Source: Rhizobium sp. G21 (lineage in GTDB: Bacteria > Pseudomonadota > Alphaproteobacteria > Rhizobiales > Rhizobiaceae). From it: a DNA stretch of 64,000 nt. A program made the translations under genes and the position numbers. Positions 55,911-64,000 of the stretch are shown in pieces. The notes below the pieces were generated by a model. That model saw only the letters and a program-made list of their open reading frames with translations. It was not told where the DNA came from and ran no database searches. The stretch covers positions 1-64,000 of the forward strand of contig NZ_JACFXW010000003.1 of the NCBI RefSeq assembly GCF_014158035.1, given 5' to 3'. Each line of letters begins with the position of its first letter. Positions within the stretch are counted from its first letter, which is position 1.

Positions 55911-57608
55911 GCGACACGGGATTGTTTTCCGCCGAGGCTATCGAAAACATCGGCAAGCGTCGGGCCGAGTGGGAAGCGCGCGAGCTCGCTGCGGCTCTCA
56001 AAAGTCGGCCGGAGGAAAAACCGGTCTACGAGACCGAGAGCGGCATCCCCTCAAACGGCTCTATACCGCCGCCGACGTGGCGGATATCGCGCCGGAGGAT
56101 CTCGGCTTTCCCGGCGCCTATCCCTTTACGCGCGGCGCCTATCCGACCATGTATCGCGGGCGACCCTGGACGATCCGGCAGGTCGCCGGCTTCGGCAATC
56201 CCGAGGCGACCAACCAGCGCTACAAATACATGATCCAGACCGGCCAGACCGGGCTTTCGACCGACTTCGATCTCCCGACGCTGCTCGGGCTGGATAGCGA
56301 CGATCCCATGGCGTTTGGAGAAGTCGGCCGCGTCGGCGTTGCGATCGACACGGTGGATGATGATGTCGACAGGCTGTTCGACGGGATCGACCTCGAAACG
56401 ATCTCGGTCTCCTCACCATCAACCCTTCGGCCTGGGTTATCTACGCCATGTTCGTCACCGTCGCCGAGAGACGCGGCTACGACCTCGGCAAACTGACCGG
56501 CACACTTCAGGCCGACCCGCTGAAGGAATATGTCGCGCAGAAAGAATGGATTTACCCGGTCCGGCCCGCCGTCCGGCTGCTCCGCGACCTCATCATGTAC
56601 AGCGCCAAGGCGACGCCGAAGCTCAATCCGATCAGCCTCAGCGGCTATCATCTCTCCGATGTCGGCGGCAATGCGATCCAGGAAATCGCCTTCATCATGG
56701 CTTTCACCATCGCCTATTGCGAAGAGATCATCGAGGCCGGAATGGACATCGACGAATTCGCGCCGCGCCTGTCGTTCTTCTTCATCAGTCACCAGGATTT
56801 CTTCGAGCAGATCTGCAAATTCAGGGCCGCCAGGCGGGTCTACGCCAAGATCATGTCGGAGCAATTCCGGGCCAAGAAACCCGAATCCATGCGGTTGCGC
56901 GTCCATGTCCAAACCGCCGCGATGAGCCTGACCAAAATCGAGCATCACAACAATCTGATGCGGACGGCGATCCAGGCGCTCGGCGCGGTGCTGGGCGGCT
57001 GTCAGAGCATGCACACGAACGGTCTCGACGAGGCTTTCGCCATACCGACCGAAGAGGCGATGAAGCTCGCGATCCGGACCCAGCAGATCATCCGCGAGGA
57101 AATCAACGTCACGTCGGTCATCGATCCTCTCGGCGGCTCCTATTTCGTCGAAAGCCTGACGCGCGACATGGAGACCGAGATCTGGAAGGTACTCGACGAG
57201 GTGCGCGAGCGCGGCGGCGCCATCAAGCTCGTCGAGGAAGGATGGTTTCAGCAGAAGCTGGCGGACTCGGCCTATGCGACCTTCAAGAAGATCGATTCCG
57301 GCGAGAAAGTCTCCGTCGGCGTCAACAGGCATGTCGACGAGGCGAGCATCCAGGCCGAGGTCCATATCCACCCCTATGACGAGGAGTGCACCCAGCGGCA
57401 GATCGACCGCCTGAAGGCCGTGCGCGCCGGTCGGGACGGCGAGCGGGTGCAAAAGCTTCTGCATGAGCTCGCCGAGCACGCCAAGTCGGACGACATCAAC
57501 CTGTTGCCCAAGACGATCGAGCTGGTCAAGGCGAAGGCGACGCTGGGAGAAATCTGCGGCGCGCTTCGGGGCGTCTGGGGCTCCTATGTCGAACCCATGA
57601 TCGTGTGA
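55907..57608 (+). CDS. hcmA: 2-Hydroxyisobutyryl-CoA mutase large subunit (two frameshifts)
   Basis: About 567 residues after repairing one-base losses near 56047 (IPLKRLYTAADVADI) and 56411 (ISVSLTINPSAWVIYA). TIM-barrel B12 mutase: TRGAYPTMYRGRPWTIRQVA, GYHLSDVGGNAIQE, THTNG-like SMHTNGLDEAF. The substrate-deciding positions differ from methylmalonyl-CoA mutase. Its Tyr89 (after RQ) is Val93 here and its Ala116 is Asp120 (GLSTDFDLP). 2-Hydroxyisobutyryl-CoA mutase of Aquincola tertiaricarbonis has Ile90 and Asp117 at the same spacing, the Asp binding the substrate hydroxyl. The enzyme interconverts 2-hydroxyisobutyryl-CoA and 3-hydroxybutyryl-CoA. Start is GTG 55907 in GTGA overlap with the chaperone. 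Confidence 0.85.
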
Positions 57609-57621
57609 GGAGAACATCACA

Positions 57622-58370
57622 GTGAAAGACGCCGTCATTTCCACGCACGAAGGCCCGATCGCCTGGGTGAAGCTCAATCGGCCGGAACGGCTCAACGCCA
57701 TGAACCGGCAGCTCGTCGACGGCCTCGCCGCAGCGCTGGCGAGGGCCGAGGCCGACGATACGATCCGCGCGATCATTCTTCACGGCGAAGGTCGCGCCTT
57801 CTGTTCCGGAGACGACCTCAAGGATCTCGACGCCCAGACCGCATCGCCCGAGGCGGCGCAGGATTGGGTCGACTCGATACAGGACATCACCTTGCAAATC
57901 ATGCGGTCGCGCAAGATCGTCATCGCCGCCGTTCATGGATGGTGCGTCGGCGGCGCGCTGGAATGGGCGGTCAACTGCGATTTCCGCATCTTTTCCGAGA
58001 AGGCGCGGTGGTTCTTTCCGGAAGTGTCCTACGGCTTGTTCGTCACAGGCGGCGTCACGGCGCTGTTGACCAAGCAGGCCGGTCCCCAGATCGCGAAGGA
58101 GCTGATGATCCTCGGCGAAAAGCACGACGCCAGGAAGGCGCTCGAGGTGGGCATCGCCTGGAAGGTCGTGCCGGACGACCAACTGCTGGGGAGGCGCGCA
58201 TGCTGGCGCTCGCGATTGCCGAGCGGCCGGTCGGCGCTGTCGCCGACATCAAGCATGCGATCAATGAAGGCTTTCACTCATCCCTCGAAGACGCCATGGC
58301 GCTGGAAACACGATCGACGGTCAGCGGGTTTCTCTCGCCGGAGGCCCAGGCCCGCGCCAAGGAGTTCTGA
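57622..58370 (+). CDS. Enoyl-CoA hydratase/isomerase-family protein (frameshifted)
   Basis: About 249 residues. Crotonase fold with both oxyanion-hole segments: EGRAFCSGDDLKDLD and VHGWCVGGALEWAVNCD; ARWFFPEVSYGLFVTGG carries the catalytic-type Glu. The frame breaks near 58188 in a G run; one more G gives LLGEARMLALAIAERPVGAV and a normal tail ending at 58370. Start is GTG 57622 with GAGGAG upstream. Its role in the mutase route is not obvious, since 3-hydroxybutyryl-CoA can go directly to the dehydrogenase; it may handle crotonyl-CoA or the C5 homologue from isovaline-type substrates. Confidence 0.85.
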
Positions 58371-58372
58371 TC

Positions 58373-60004
58373 ATGACGCTCGTCCTCTCCCCGTCCACCA
58401 CTCTTCCGGTTCCCGGCATGCGCGACGAGGATATAGAGCAGAGAACGCTGCCGCATATCCTGCGCCATCAAGCGGAGCGATTGGGCGGCAGACCCTTCAT
58501 CGATATCTGCGGACGCTCGGCCAGCTTCGAGGAAATGTTCGACGTGTCGATGCGGTTGGCGGGCGGCTTGCGTCGGCTCGGCGTGCAGAAGTCCGATCGC
58601 GTCGCCATGCTGTTGCCGAACTGTTTCGAACTGGTGGCTCTGTGGTTCGCCATCGCCTCGCTCGGCGCTATCGAGGCGCCCAACAATCCCGGCCTCAAAG
58701 GCGACCTCCTTTGCCACAATCTCAACAATTGCGGCGCCGACGTGCTGGTCGCCGACGCCGCGGCGTTGCCTGAACTGGCGCGGGTCCAAGCCGATCTTCC
58801 CTTGATCCGCACGCTCATCCTGGTTGGCGTGGACGTCTCCGAAGCCAAAGCCGTCGGGATCGACATCCCTCGTATCGTCCGCTTCGAGGAGTGCCTCGCT
58901 TCGCCCGTCGAGGTCGACCGCAGGGCCGTCCATTATTCCGATCCGATGGCGATCCTCTACACGTCGGGCACGACCGGCCCCGCCAAGGGCGCGATCATGT
59001 CGCATCACCATTGCTATGCCTGGGCGGCCGCGATGGCGGCCAATCTCGGTTTCACGACGCAAGACAGCTATTTTTCGGCGCTTCCGCTGTTCCACACCGA
59101 CGCCCAGATGTTCGGTGTTTACCTGCCGCTGATCTACGGAGGCAGGGCAACCCTGGTGGAAGGTTTCAGCGCGTCGAAATTCTGGGAGCAGGTTCGCGCC
59201 AGCGGCGCCACCGCGACGAATTTGCTTGGCGCGATGGCGGTTATCCTGATGCGGGCTCCGGCGCGAAGCGACGATGCGGACAACCCCGTTCGCGTTTGTC
59301 AGTGCATTCCGATGGTCCCCGACAAGCAGGCCTTCGAGCGTCGCTTCGGCATGCGACTCGTGACGGGATACGGCCAGACGGAGACCAGCTTCGTGACGCT
59401 CGACACCGTTGACGAGACCCGCGACGGTTCCTGCGGTCGCGCTCATCCAGACTGGGAGGTCGCCATCGTCGACGACAACGACCAGCCGGTTGCGCCCGGC
59501 AGTCTCGGAGAAATCGTCTCGCGTCCGAAAAAGAGCTGGCGCATGTTTTCCGGCTATTATCGCAATGAGCCGAAAACCGTCGAGACGCTCAGAAACCTCT
59601 GGTACCATTCCGGGGACGCCGGCGTGATGGATGCGGAGGGCTGGCTCTACTTCAAGCACCGCATGAACGAAGCAATCCGCCGTCGCGGTGAGAATATCTC
59701 CGCCTATGAGGTGGAGAGCGTCGCCGATAGCCATCCCGACATCGTCGAAAGCGCGGCCTTCGGCATTGCCTCCGCTTTAACCGAGGAAGACATCATGGTG
59801 GTCGCGATGCGGAGACCTGGAGCGACGGTGACGCCGAGCGAACTCCTGGAGCATTTCCGCGTCGCGGCGCCCCGCCACATGGTCCCACGCTATATCGAGA
59901 TGACCGATACATCTCTGCCGCGGACGCCGACCGAGAAGATTGCGAGGAACGTTTTGCGGAGCAAGGGGGTGAGCGAGGCGACGTTCGATCGCGGCGAGCG
60001 TTAG
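58373..60004 (+). CDS. AMP-forming acyl-CoA ligase, probable 2-hydroxyisobutyryl-CoA ligase
   Basis: 543 residues of the ANL superfamily. P-loop YTSGTTGPAKGA, HHCYAWAAAM, adenylation motif VTGYGQTETSF, hinge region SGDAGVMDAEGWLYFKHRMN, RRRGENIS and the C-terminal catalytic lysine in RTPTEKIARN are all present. It begins 2 bases after the hydratase, so it belongs to the operon. By context it activates the free hydroxy acid with ATP and CoA for the mutase; substrate choice cannot be read from sequence. Confidence 0.87.
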   Translation: MTLVLSPSTTLPVPGMRDEDIEQRTLPHILRHQAERLGGRPFIDICGRSASFEEMFDVSMRLAGGLRRLGVQKSDRVAMLLPNCFELVALWFAIASLGAIEAPNNPGLKGDLLCHNLNNCGADVLVADAAALPELARVQADLPLIRTLILVGVDVSEAKAVGIDIPRIVRFEECLASPVEVDRRAVHYSDPMAILYTSGTTGPAKGAIMSHHHCYAWAAAMAANLGFTTQDSYFSALPLFHTDAQMFGVYLPLIYGGRATLVEGFSASKFWEQVRASGATATNLLGAMAVILMRAPARSDDADNPVRVCQCIPMVPDKQAFERRFGMRLVTGYGQTETSFVTLDTVDETRDGSCGRAHPDWEVAIVDDNDQPVAPGSLGEIVSRPKKSWRMFSGYYRNEPKTVETLRNLWYHSGDAGVMDAEGWLYFKHRMNEAIRRRGENISAYEVESVADSHPDIVESAAFGIASALTEEDIMVVAMRRPGATVTPSELLEHFRVAAPRHMVPRYIEMTDTSLPRTPTEKIARNVLRSKGVSEATFDRGER

Positions 60005-60156
60005 TGAACGGCGCACCTTCGCCCGGTCGAGCCCGCGATCGCCGCATCCGCCCCTTCCCGAAAGATGTCGCGGATCTTTCTCCGGTCCAGCGAAGCCCAC
60101 CTTCGCCATCATCGGCAGCCGGGCCCGCTGCCTTCCGAAAGACCGCAATACCCTGA

Positions 60157-60528
60157 TCAGGCGACGTCGAAGCGGACGACTTTCCCGTTTTTCATCTGGA
60201 AGATGTGCTTTACCGTCTTGTCCTTCAAATCGTGGTCCTGCTCGCCCTCGAGCGGCCGCCCTTCCAGATCATAGACGCGCTGCTCCACCTCGACGACGAT
60301 CTCGTTGGGTGAGGAATTCCGAAACGTCTTGGGCGTCACGACGGGACTGACCACGGCCCATTGTCGCGTCCAATAGGCTCTCACCGCCTCGCGGCCCTGT
60401 TCGTGGCCGCCCTCCATCGCATTCGCCCACGCCACGTCCTCGTCGAGGGCTTCCAGCACGCCATCGATGTCGCGAGCGTTGAAGCGGACGTAAATCTCGT
60501 CGATGATCTTGTTGTCGTCTTCGTTCAT
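60157..60528 (-). CDS. SnoaL/NTF2-like protein
   Basis: 123 residues. DEIYVRFNARDIDGVLEALD, then AWANAMEGGHEQGREAVRAY and VEQRVYDLEGRPLEG follow the SnoaL-like pattern of small alpha+beta-barrel proteins, some of which are isomerases or hydrolases. The start at 60528 gives MNEDDNKII. It is divergent from the MarR gene with an 8-mer tandem repeat between them, so it is the likely MarR target. It is convergent to the ligase gene and probably not part of the mutase route. Confidence 0.82.
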   Translation of the reverse strand: MNEDDNKIIDEIYVRFNARDIDGVLEALDEDVAWANAMEGGHEQGREAVRAYWTRQWAVVSPVVTPKTFRNSSPNEIVVEVEQRVYDLEGRPLEGEQDHDLKDKTVKHIFQMKNGKVVRFDVA

Positions 60529-60589
60529 GTCTTGGTCTCCGCTAGACAGCGATGGATGATGTCGGGCGCAAAGCGGCTCGACATCAAAA

Positions 60590-60605
60590 TGCATATGTGC
60601 ATATG
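60590..60605. promoter_or_regulatory. Candidate MarR operator
   Basis: Two adjacent copies of TGCATATG, each with a palindromic CATATG core, lie midway between the divergent SnoaL-like and MarR starts. The outer TGCA pairs give further symmetry. MarR-type repressors bind such AT-rich dyads next to their own promoter. Confidence 0.5.
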
Positions 60606-60637
60606 TAAATTTGGTCAAGCAGCATTGGGGACCAGAT

Positions 60638-61114
60638 ATGGATGAAAAAGTACTCCGGACGCCGGGCCATCTCGTCAGCCTTGCGGCCCGCGCTTTCGCC
60701 CGCCTCAGCGAGGAGCGGCTCGGGCCTCTGGGTTTCGGGGTGGGACATCTCCCCGTCCTCGTCGCGCTCGGAAACGGCGTCGCGAATACGCAGCGCGACC
60801 TCGCTCGTTTCGCTAGAGTGGAGCAGCCGCCGATGGCGCAGATGCTGGCGCGGATGGAGCGCGACGGACTGATCACGAGGACCCGCGATCCCCGAGACGG
60901 GCGCAGCAGCCGGATCGATCTGACGCCTGCGGTTCGGGAGCGGCTGCCGCAAGCCTCCGCGACGCTCTTGCAGGGCAATCGAGACGCCATGGAAGGCTTT
61001 TCGGACGAAGATGAGCGACGGTTGGTAGAGCTTCTCGACCGGCTGATCGTCAATCTGGATCGCCTCTCGGGCGCTGTAGTCGCAGCGGCTGCCAGTGAGA
61101 CGGACGAGACCTGA
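60638..61114 (+). CDS. MarR-family transcriptional regulator
   Basis: 158 residues. Winged HTH: NTQRDLARFARVEQPPMAQM followed by LARMERDGLITRTRDPRDGR, the last being the wing signature of MarR proteins. Flanking helices for dimerisation are present (HLVSLAARAFARLSEERLGP). It is divergent from the SnoaL-like gene. Most MarR repressors respond to small phenolic or lipid ligands; the ligand here is unknown. Confidence 0.92.
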   Translation: MDEKVLRTPGHLVSLAARAFARLSEERLGPLGFGVGHLPVLVALGNGVANTQRDLARFARVEQPPMAQMLARMERDGLITRTRDPRDGRSSRIDLTPAVRERLPQASATLLQGNRDAMEGFSDEDERRLVELLDRLIVNLDRLSGAVVAAAASETDET

Positions 61115-61263
61115 GCGCTGCGCTCCACAGCGGCGGCTAGAGCAGAGCCGATGCACAGATCAGGCTGGAAGATCGGCGAAAATACCGGCAAAACGTTTGC
61201 CTGGAAAACAACCTATCGATATGTTCTCAAAGAGGAATTTTATGGCGTAGAAATCGGCGAAAC

Positions 61264-62435
61264 ATGATTACATCTGCGAGCATGGAACCGCTGCTTCCGG
61301 ACAGCAGCAAAGAGTTGGAAGACGTCGCCATCGAACTCACCTCGGCGGCGAGTCGATTTGCGGCGCGGCTGCAGCCGATTATGCGGGCGTCGGTCGGCGA
61401 TCTCGTGCGGTCGATGAACTGTTACTACTCGAATCTCATCGAGGGCCACAATACGCTTCCCATCGACATCGACCGTGCGATGGCCGGCGAGTATGCCCAG
61501 GAACCGGAGAAGCGGAACCTTCAGCTCGAGGCGCGCGCCCATATCGAAGTCCAGCAGCTGATAGACAACGGCGAAATGCCTTTCCCTGTTTTGTCGCTCG
61601 ACGGCATCTGCTGGATACATGGGGAATACTGCCGGCGGCTGCCCGATGAACTGCTCATCATGCGCAATCCGGACAGCGGTGAAACAATCAGAATGATTCC
61701 CGGCCAGCTGAGAACGCTTTACGTGAAGGTCGGAGAGCATATTGCGCCGGAGCCGGATATGATCAGGCCGCTGATCGACAGGTTCGTCGACGCTTATTCA
61801 TCCAAGATGCTTTCCAAGTTGCAGAAAATCATCGGGGTGGGGGCATCTCATCATCGCCTCGCCTGGATTCATCCGTTTTTCGACGGCAACGGCCGTGTCA
61901 CGCGGTTGGTATCCCATGCGCTTCTTCGAGATCTCGGGATCGGTTCGGAGCTCTGGTCGGTGTCTCGGGGCTTGCTCGGAATGTCTCGGATTACAAGCGT
62001 CTGCTTGCCCAGGCCGATCAGCCGCGACGGGGAGATCTCGATGGACGGGGAAACCTCACTCAAGCCGGCTTGGCTGAATTCACCAACTTCTTTCTCAGGT
62101 GTTGCCTGGACCAGGTCACCTTCATGGAGAGCCTGCTCAGGCCGGACGAGTTGTTGAATCGCATCGAAGTGTGGTGCGCCGAAGAGGTTCAGATGCAGCG
62201 GCTCCCGAAAGGCAGTTGGCCGTTGTTGCGGGAAGCCGTTCTCGCCGGGGAGTTCCCGCGTTCGCAGGCGCCGTCTTTGACGGGATATCAAGAACGGCAA
62301 GCCCGCACGGTCCTTTCCGGTCTCCTGGAGCGTGGTGTGCTGACGTCGCCCAGTCCCAAGGGGAAAGTCCGTCTCGGTTTCCCGGTCGACATCATAGAGC
62401 GGTGGCTTCCGCGTCTCTATCCGGCGATCCGGTAA
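61264..62435 (+). CDS. Fic/DOC-family protein (frameshifted)
   Basis: About 390 residues after repair. The Fic motif HPFFDGNGRVTRL is complete, with catalytic His and the phosphate-binding GNGR, predicting AMP (or other nucleotide) transfer to a target protein. Upstream SNLIEGHNT resembles the usual N-terminal Fic-N region, which in class II proteins holds the inhibitory S/TxxxE/D helix. The frame breaks near 61974; one more G gives SRGLARNVSDYKRLLAQADQ and leads into a helical and winged-helix-like C-terminus (ARTVLSGLLERGVLTSPSPK). No antitoxin gene is adjacent, so self-inhibition is likely. Confidence 0.87.
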
Positions 62436-62713
62436 TCTGTCTCAACTGCGAGACGCGTGCCCCCGCCAAGCCGGCGGAGAGACGCTTTATCGGATTTTCG
62501 ACGCCTCTGAAGTCCTGTTATCCGACGAAACGAAAACCGTTATGTCAAAGGGCGATGCTATATCCTCCCATCGATAACCTGTGAGAATAGAATAGCCGGA
62601 TCTTATTATTGGACGGACTGTTCCTCGGGTTTCATAGTGTCGGCGTCGGGTGAAGATGTCGCTCCTCCCAAGCGCCCCCTCAATCCGTCGCCGAACAAAA
62701 ATGGGGAACAACA

Positions 62714-63610
62714 ATGTTCAAAACACTGACTTGCCTGCCGATATTTGCCGCGCTCGCCGTGATGTCCATGGGCGGCCAGAGCGCCGCGCAAAGTTTCGAT
62801 ACCTCCTCGATCGAGGTGGAGGATTCTCTGGCGGCCCGGTTGCCGGAGAAGATCAAGGCCGCCGGCGTCCTGACGATCGGCTCCGACACCGCCTATGCGC
62901 CATGGGAGTTCCTCAGCGAGAAGGACGGCCAGACGCCGGAGGGCATCGACGTCGATATCGCGAACGCCATCGGAAAGAAGCTCGGCGTCAAGATCGAGTT
63001 TCAGACATCCGCCTTCGAAGCCATTCTGCCGGCACTCGGCTCCAAATTCGATCTCGGCGTCTCGGCGTTTTCGATCACCACCGAACGCATGAAAGCCGTC
63101 AATTTCGTCAGTTACGCCGATACGGGCAGCATGTGGGCCGTCAAAGCGGGCAATCCGGCCAAGTTCGATCCGAGCGACCTCTGCGGCCGCAAGATCGCAG
63201 TTCAGTCGGGCAGCTATCACGAAAAAGCGGTGATCTCCGAAAGCGATCTCTGCAAGTCGGCCGGCAAGGCCGAAATCGAGATCCTGCCCTTCTCGAAGCA
63301 GCCCGAAGCACTGACCCGCGTCGCCGCCGGGGGCGCTGACGCGACCGTTTCGGGCGAAGCCGGCATCGGTTACGCCGCGAAGCAGTCGAACGGCGCCTTC
63401 GAGACCATGAAGCCGGCCGGCGGCGCGTTGAGCAAACATGGTCCGAACGGCATCGCCGTCGCCAAGTCGGACATGGCGCTGACCGAACTGATCGCCGACA
63501 CGATCAATTCTCTCATCGCCGACGGCACCTACAAGGCGCTGCTCGACACCTGGGGCGTCGGTTCTGTGATCGTCGACAAGGCTCTCGTCAACCCAGAAGT
63601 CAAGATCTGA
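62714..63610 (+). CDS. Amino-acid-type periplasmic solute-binding protein
   Basis: 298 residues, family 3 binding protein. Signal peptide: MFKTLTCLPIFAALAVMSM with cleavage near QSAAQS. Mature core: LTIGSDTAYAPWEFLSEKDG, IDVDIANAIGKKLGVKIEF and FDLGVSAFSITTERMKAVNF. Two cysteine-containing segments (DLCGRKIAV and SDLCKSAGKAE) could form a disulfide. The permease gene follows, so this begins another ABC importer that leaves the window. The 278-base gap before it holds no gene and a weak GTCTC / GAGAC hairpin just after the Fic stop. Confidence 0.92.
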   Translation: MFKTLTCLPIFAALAVMSMGGQSAAQSFDTSSIEVEDSLAARLPEKIKAAGVLTIGSDTAYAPWEFLSEKDGQTPEGIDVDIANAIGKKLGVKIEFQTSAFEAILPALGSKFDLGVSAFSITTERMKAVNFVSYADTGSMWAVKAGNPAKFDPSDLCGRKIAVQSGSYHEKAVISESDLCKSAGKAEIEILPFSKQPEALTRVAAGGADATVSGEAGIGYAAKQSNGAFETMKPAGGALSKHGPNGIAVAKSDMALTELIADTINSLIADGTYKALLDTWGVGSVIVDKALVNPEVKI

Positions 63611-63641
63611 ACCAATGGACTCCACCGTGGACACTACCGGG

Positions 63642-63658
63642 ACCGGCTTTCAGCCGGT
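63642..63658 (+). repeat. Stem-loop between binding protein and permease
   Basis: Perfect 7-bp inverted repeat ACCGGCT / AGCCGGT with loop TTC, 31 bases after the binding-protein stop. Its place parallels the hairpin in the other amino-acid ABC operon (15450-15475) and argues that the permease starts downstream of it. Confidence 0.5.
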
Positions 63659-63680
63659 TCCATCCCCAAAGGCGGCGATC

Positions 63681-64000
63681 ATGCGCAACGTCGTCGTCCC
63701 GCGCCGCCATCCGGGCCGTTGGCTCGCCGTCGCCATTCTGGCAATTCTGGCGCTGCAGATCGTTCAGGCCGTCTCAGCCAATCCCAATTTCCACTGGGAC
63801 GTCTACCTGACCTATCTTTTTGCCCCGCAAGTCATTCGCGGGGTCGGCTGGACGCTGCTTCTGACGGTCGTCGCAATGACGGTGGCCATCTTGGTCGCAG
63901 CTCTGCTCGTCATCATGCGCGACGGCGACAATCCCATTCTACGCGGCATCGCCTATGCCTGGGTATGGTTCTTCCGGGGAACTCCGATCTATACGCAGTT
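63681..64000 (+). CDS. Amino-acid-type ABC transporter permease, 5' part
   Basis: Cut off by the window end after about 106 codons. Hydrophobic segments (LAVAILAILALQIVQAV and TLLLTVVAMTVAILVAALLV) and the conserved WVWFFRGTPIYTQ identify a HisM/GlnP-type permease. An in-frame ATG at 63615 exists but lacks a ribosome site and lies before the stem-loop; the ATG at 63681 has AAAGG 8 bases upstream, so I prefer it. It should pair with the binding protein just upstream. Confidence 0.85.
   Translation, partial: MRNVVVPRRHPGRWLAVAILAILALQIVQAVSANPNFHWDVYLTYLFAPQVIRGVGWTLLLTVVAMTVAILVAALLVIMRDGDNPILRGIAYAWVWFFRGTPIYTQ

Noticed and set aside
56407..56415. Programmed frameshift in the mutase gene
   Set aside because: No slippery heptamer or downstream structure; the site is one of many similar single-base losses.
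56220..57776. Minus-strand open frame of 518 codons
   Set aside because: Antisense of the mutase large subunit, which has unmistakable B12 mutase motifs.
61264..62435. Fic-type toxin-antitoxin pair
   Set aside because: No small antitoxin gene is found on either side; the upstream spacer to MarR and the downstream spacer are non-coding.

Overview
This is a high-GC window from what is most likely an alphaproteobacterium, probably Hyphomicrobiales. The inference rests on a phosphoesterase-ligase-polymerase LigD paired with two Ku genes, chemosensory gene types common in that group, many LysR/GntR/AraC regulators beside ABC transporters, and a kaiC-kaiB-kinase order. No rRNA, tRNA, CRISPR array, insertion sequence or prophage was recognised. 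About 26 single-base shifts break otherwise intact reading frames in 18 genes. Nearly all look like one base lost from a short homopolymer, so they read as draft-sequence errors rather than gene decay. I therefore give full gene spans and note each break.

Layout. 1-2.7 kb: end of a SorC regulator and a sugar ABC importer. 2.9-11.2 kb: a detoxification/redox block between two LysR genes (DUF1348, AhpD-like, a PNPOx-reductase-ferredoxin fusion, GST, an SRPBCC-like protein, NmrA-like). 11.3-17.1 kb: an amino-acid-type ABC importer with a cyclic amidohydrolase and a class V aminotransferase-like enzyme, divergent from a FadR-type regulator with a clear palindromic operator. 17.4-22.6 kb: non-homologous end joining genes (two Ku, LigD). 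22.8-29.7 kb: mixed oxidoreductases and regulators.

29.8-47.5 kb: a long minus-strand chemosensory cluster. In transcription order it has a receiver, a membrane receptor, a soluble receptor with two signalling tips, a triple-CheW protein, CheB, a HEAT-repeat protein, CheR, CheY, CheA, a STAS protein, ParA, KaiC, KaiB, a hybrid histidine kinase and an OmpR-type regulator. A catalytically degenerate EAL protein overlaps its end tail to tail. No flagellar gene is present. The continuity of Che, ParA and Kai genes suggests one system joining sensory arrays, intracellular positioning and a timer-like KaiBC switch. This is the most interesting part of the window.

47.8-61.1 kb: a catabolic island for alpha,alpha-dimethyl C4 acids. 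It holds a LysR gene divergent from 2,2-dialkylglycine decarboxylase, then both subunits of a B12 mutase carrying the 2-hydroxyisobutyryl-CoA mutase signature, its G-protein chaperone, an enoyl-CoA hydratase and an acyl-CoA ligase. A 3-hydroxyacyl-CoA dehydrogenase, a thiolase and a solute-binding protein lie just upstream. Together they give a complete route from 2-hydroxyisobutyrate to acetyl-CoA, plus AIB cleavage. 61.2-64 kb: a Fic protein and the start of another amino-acid ABC importer that runs off the window.
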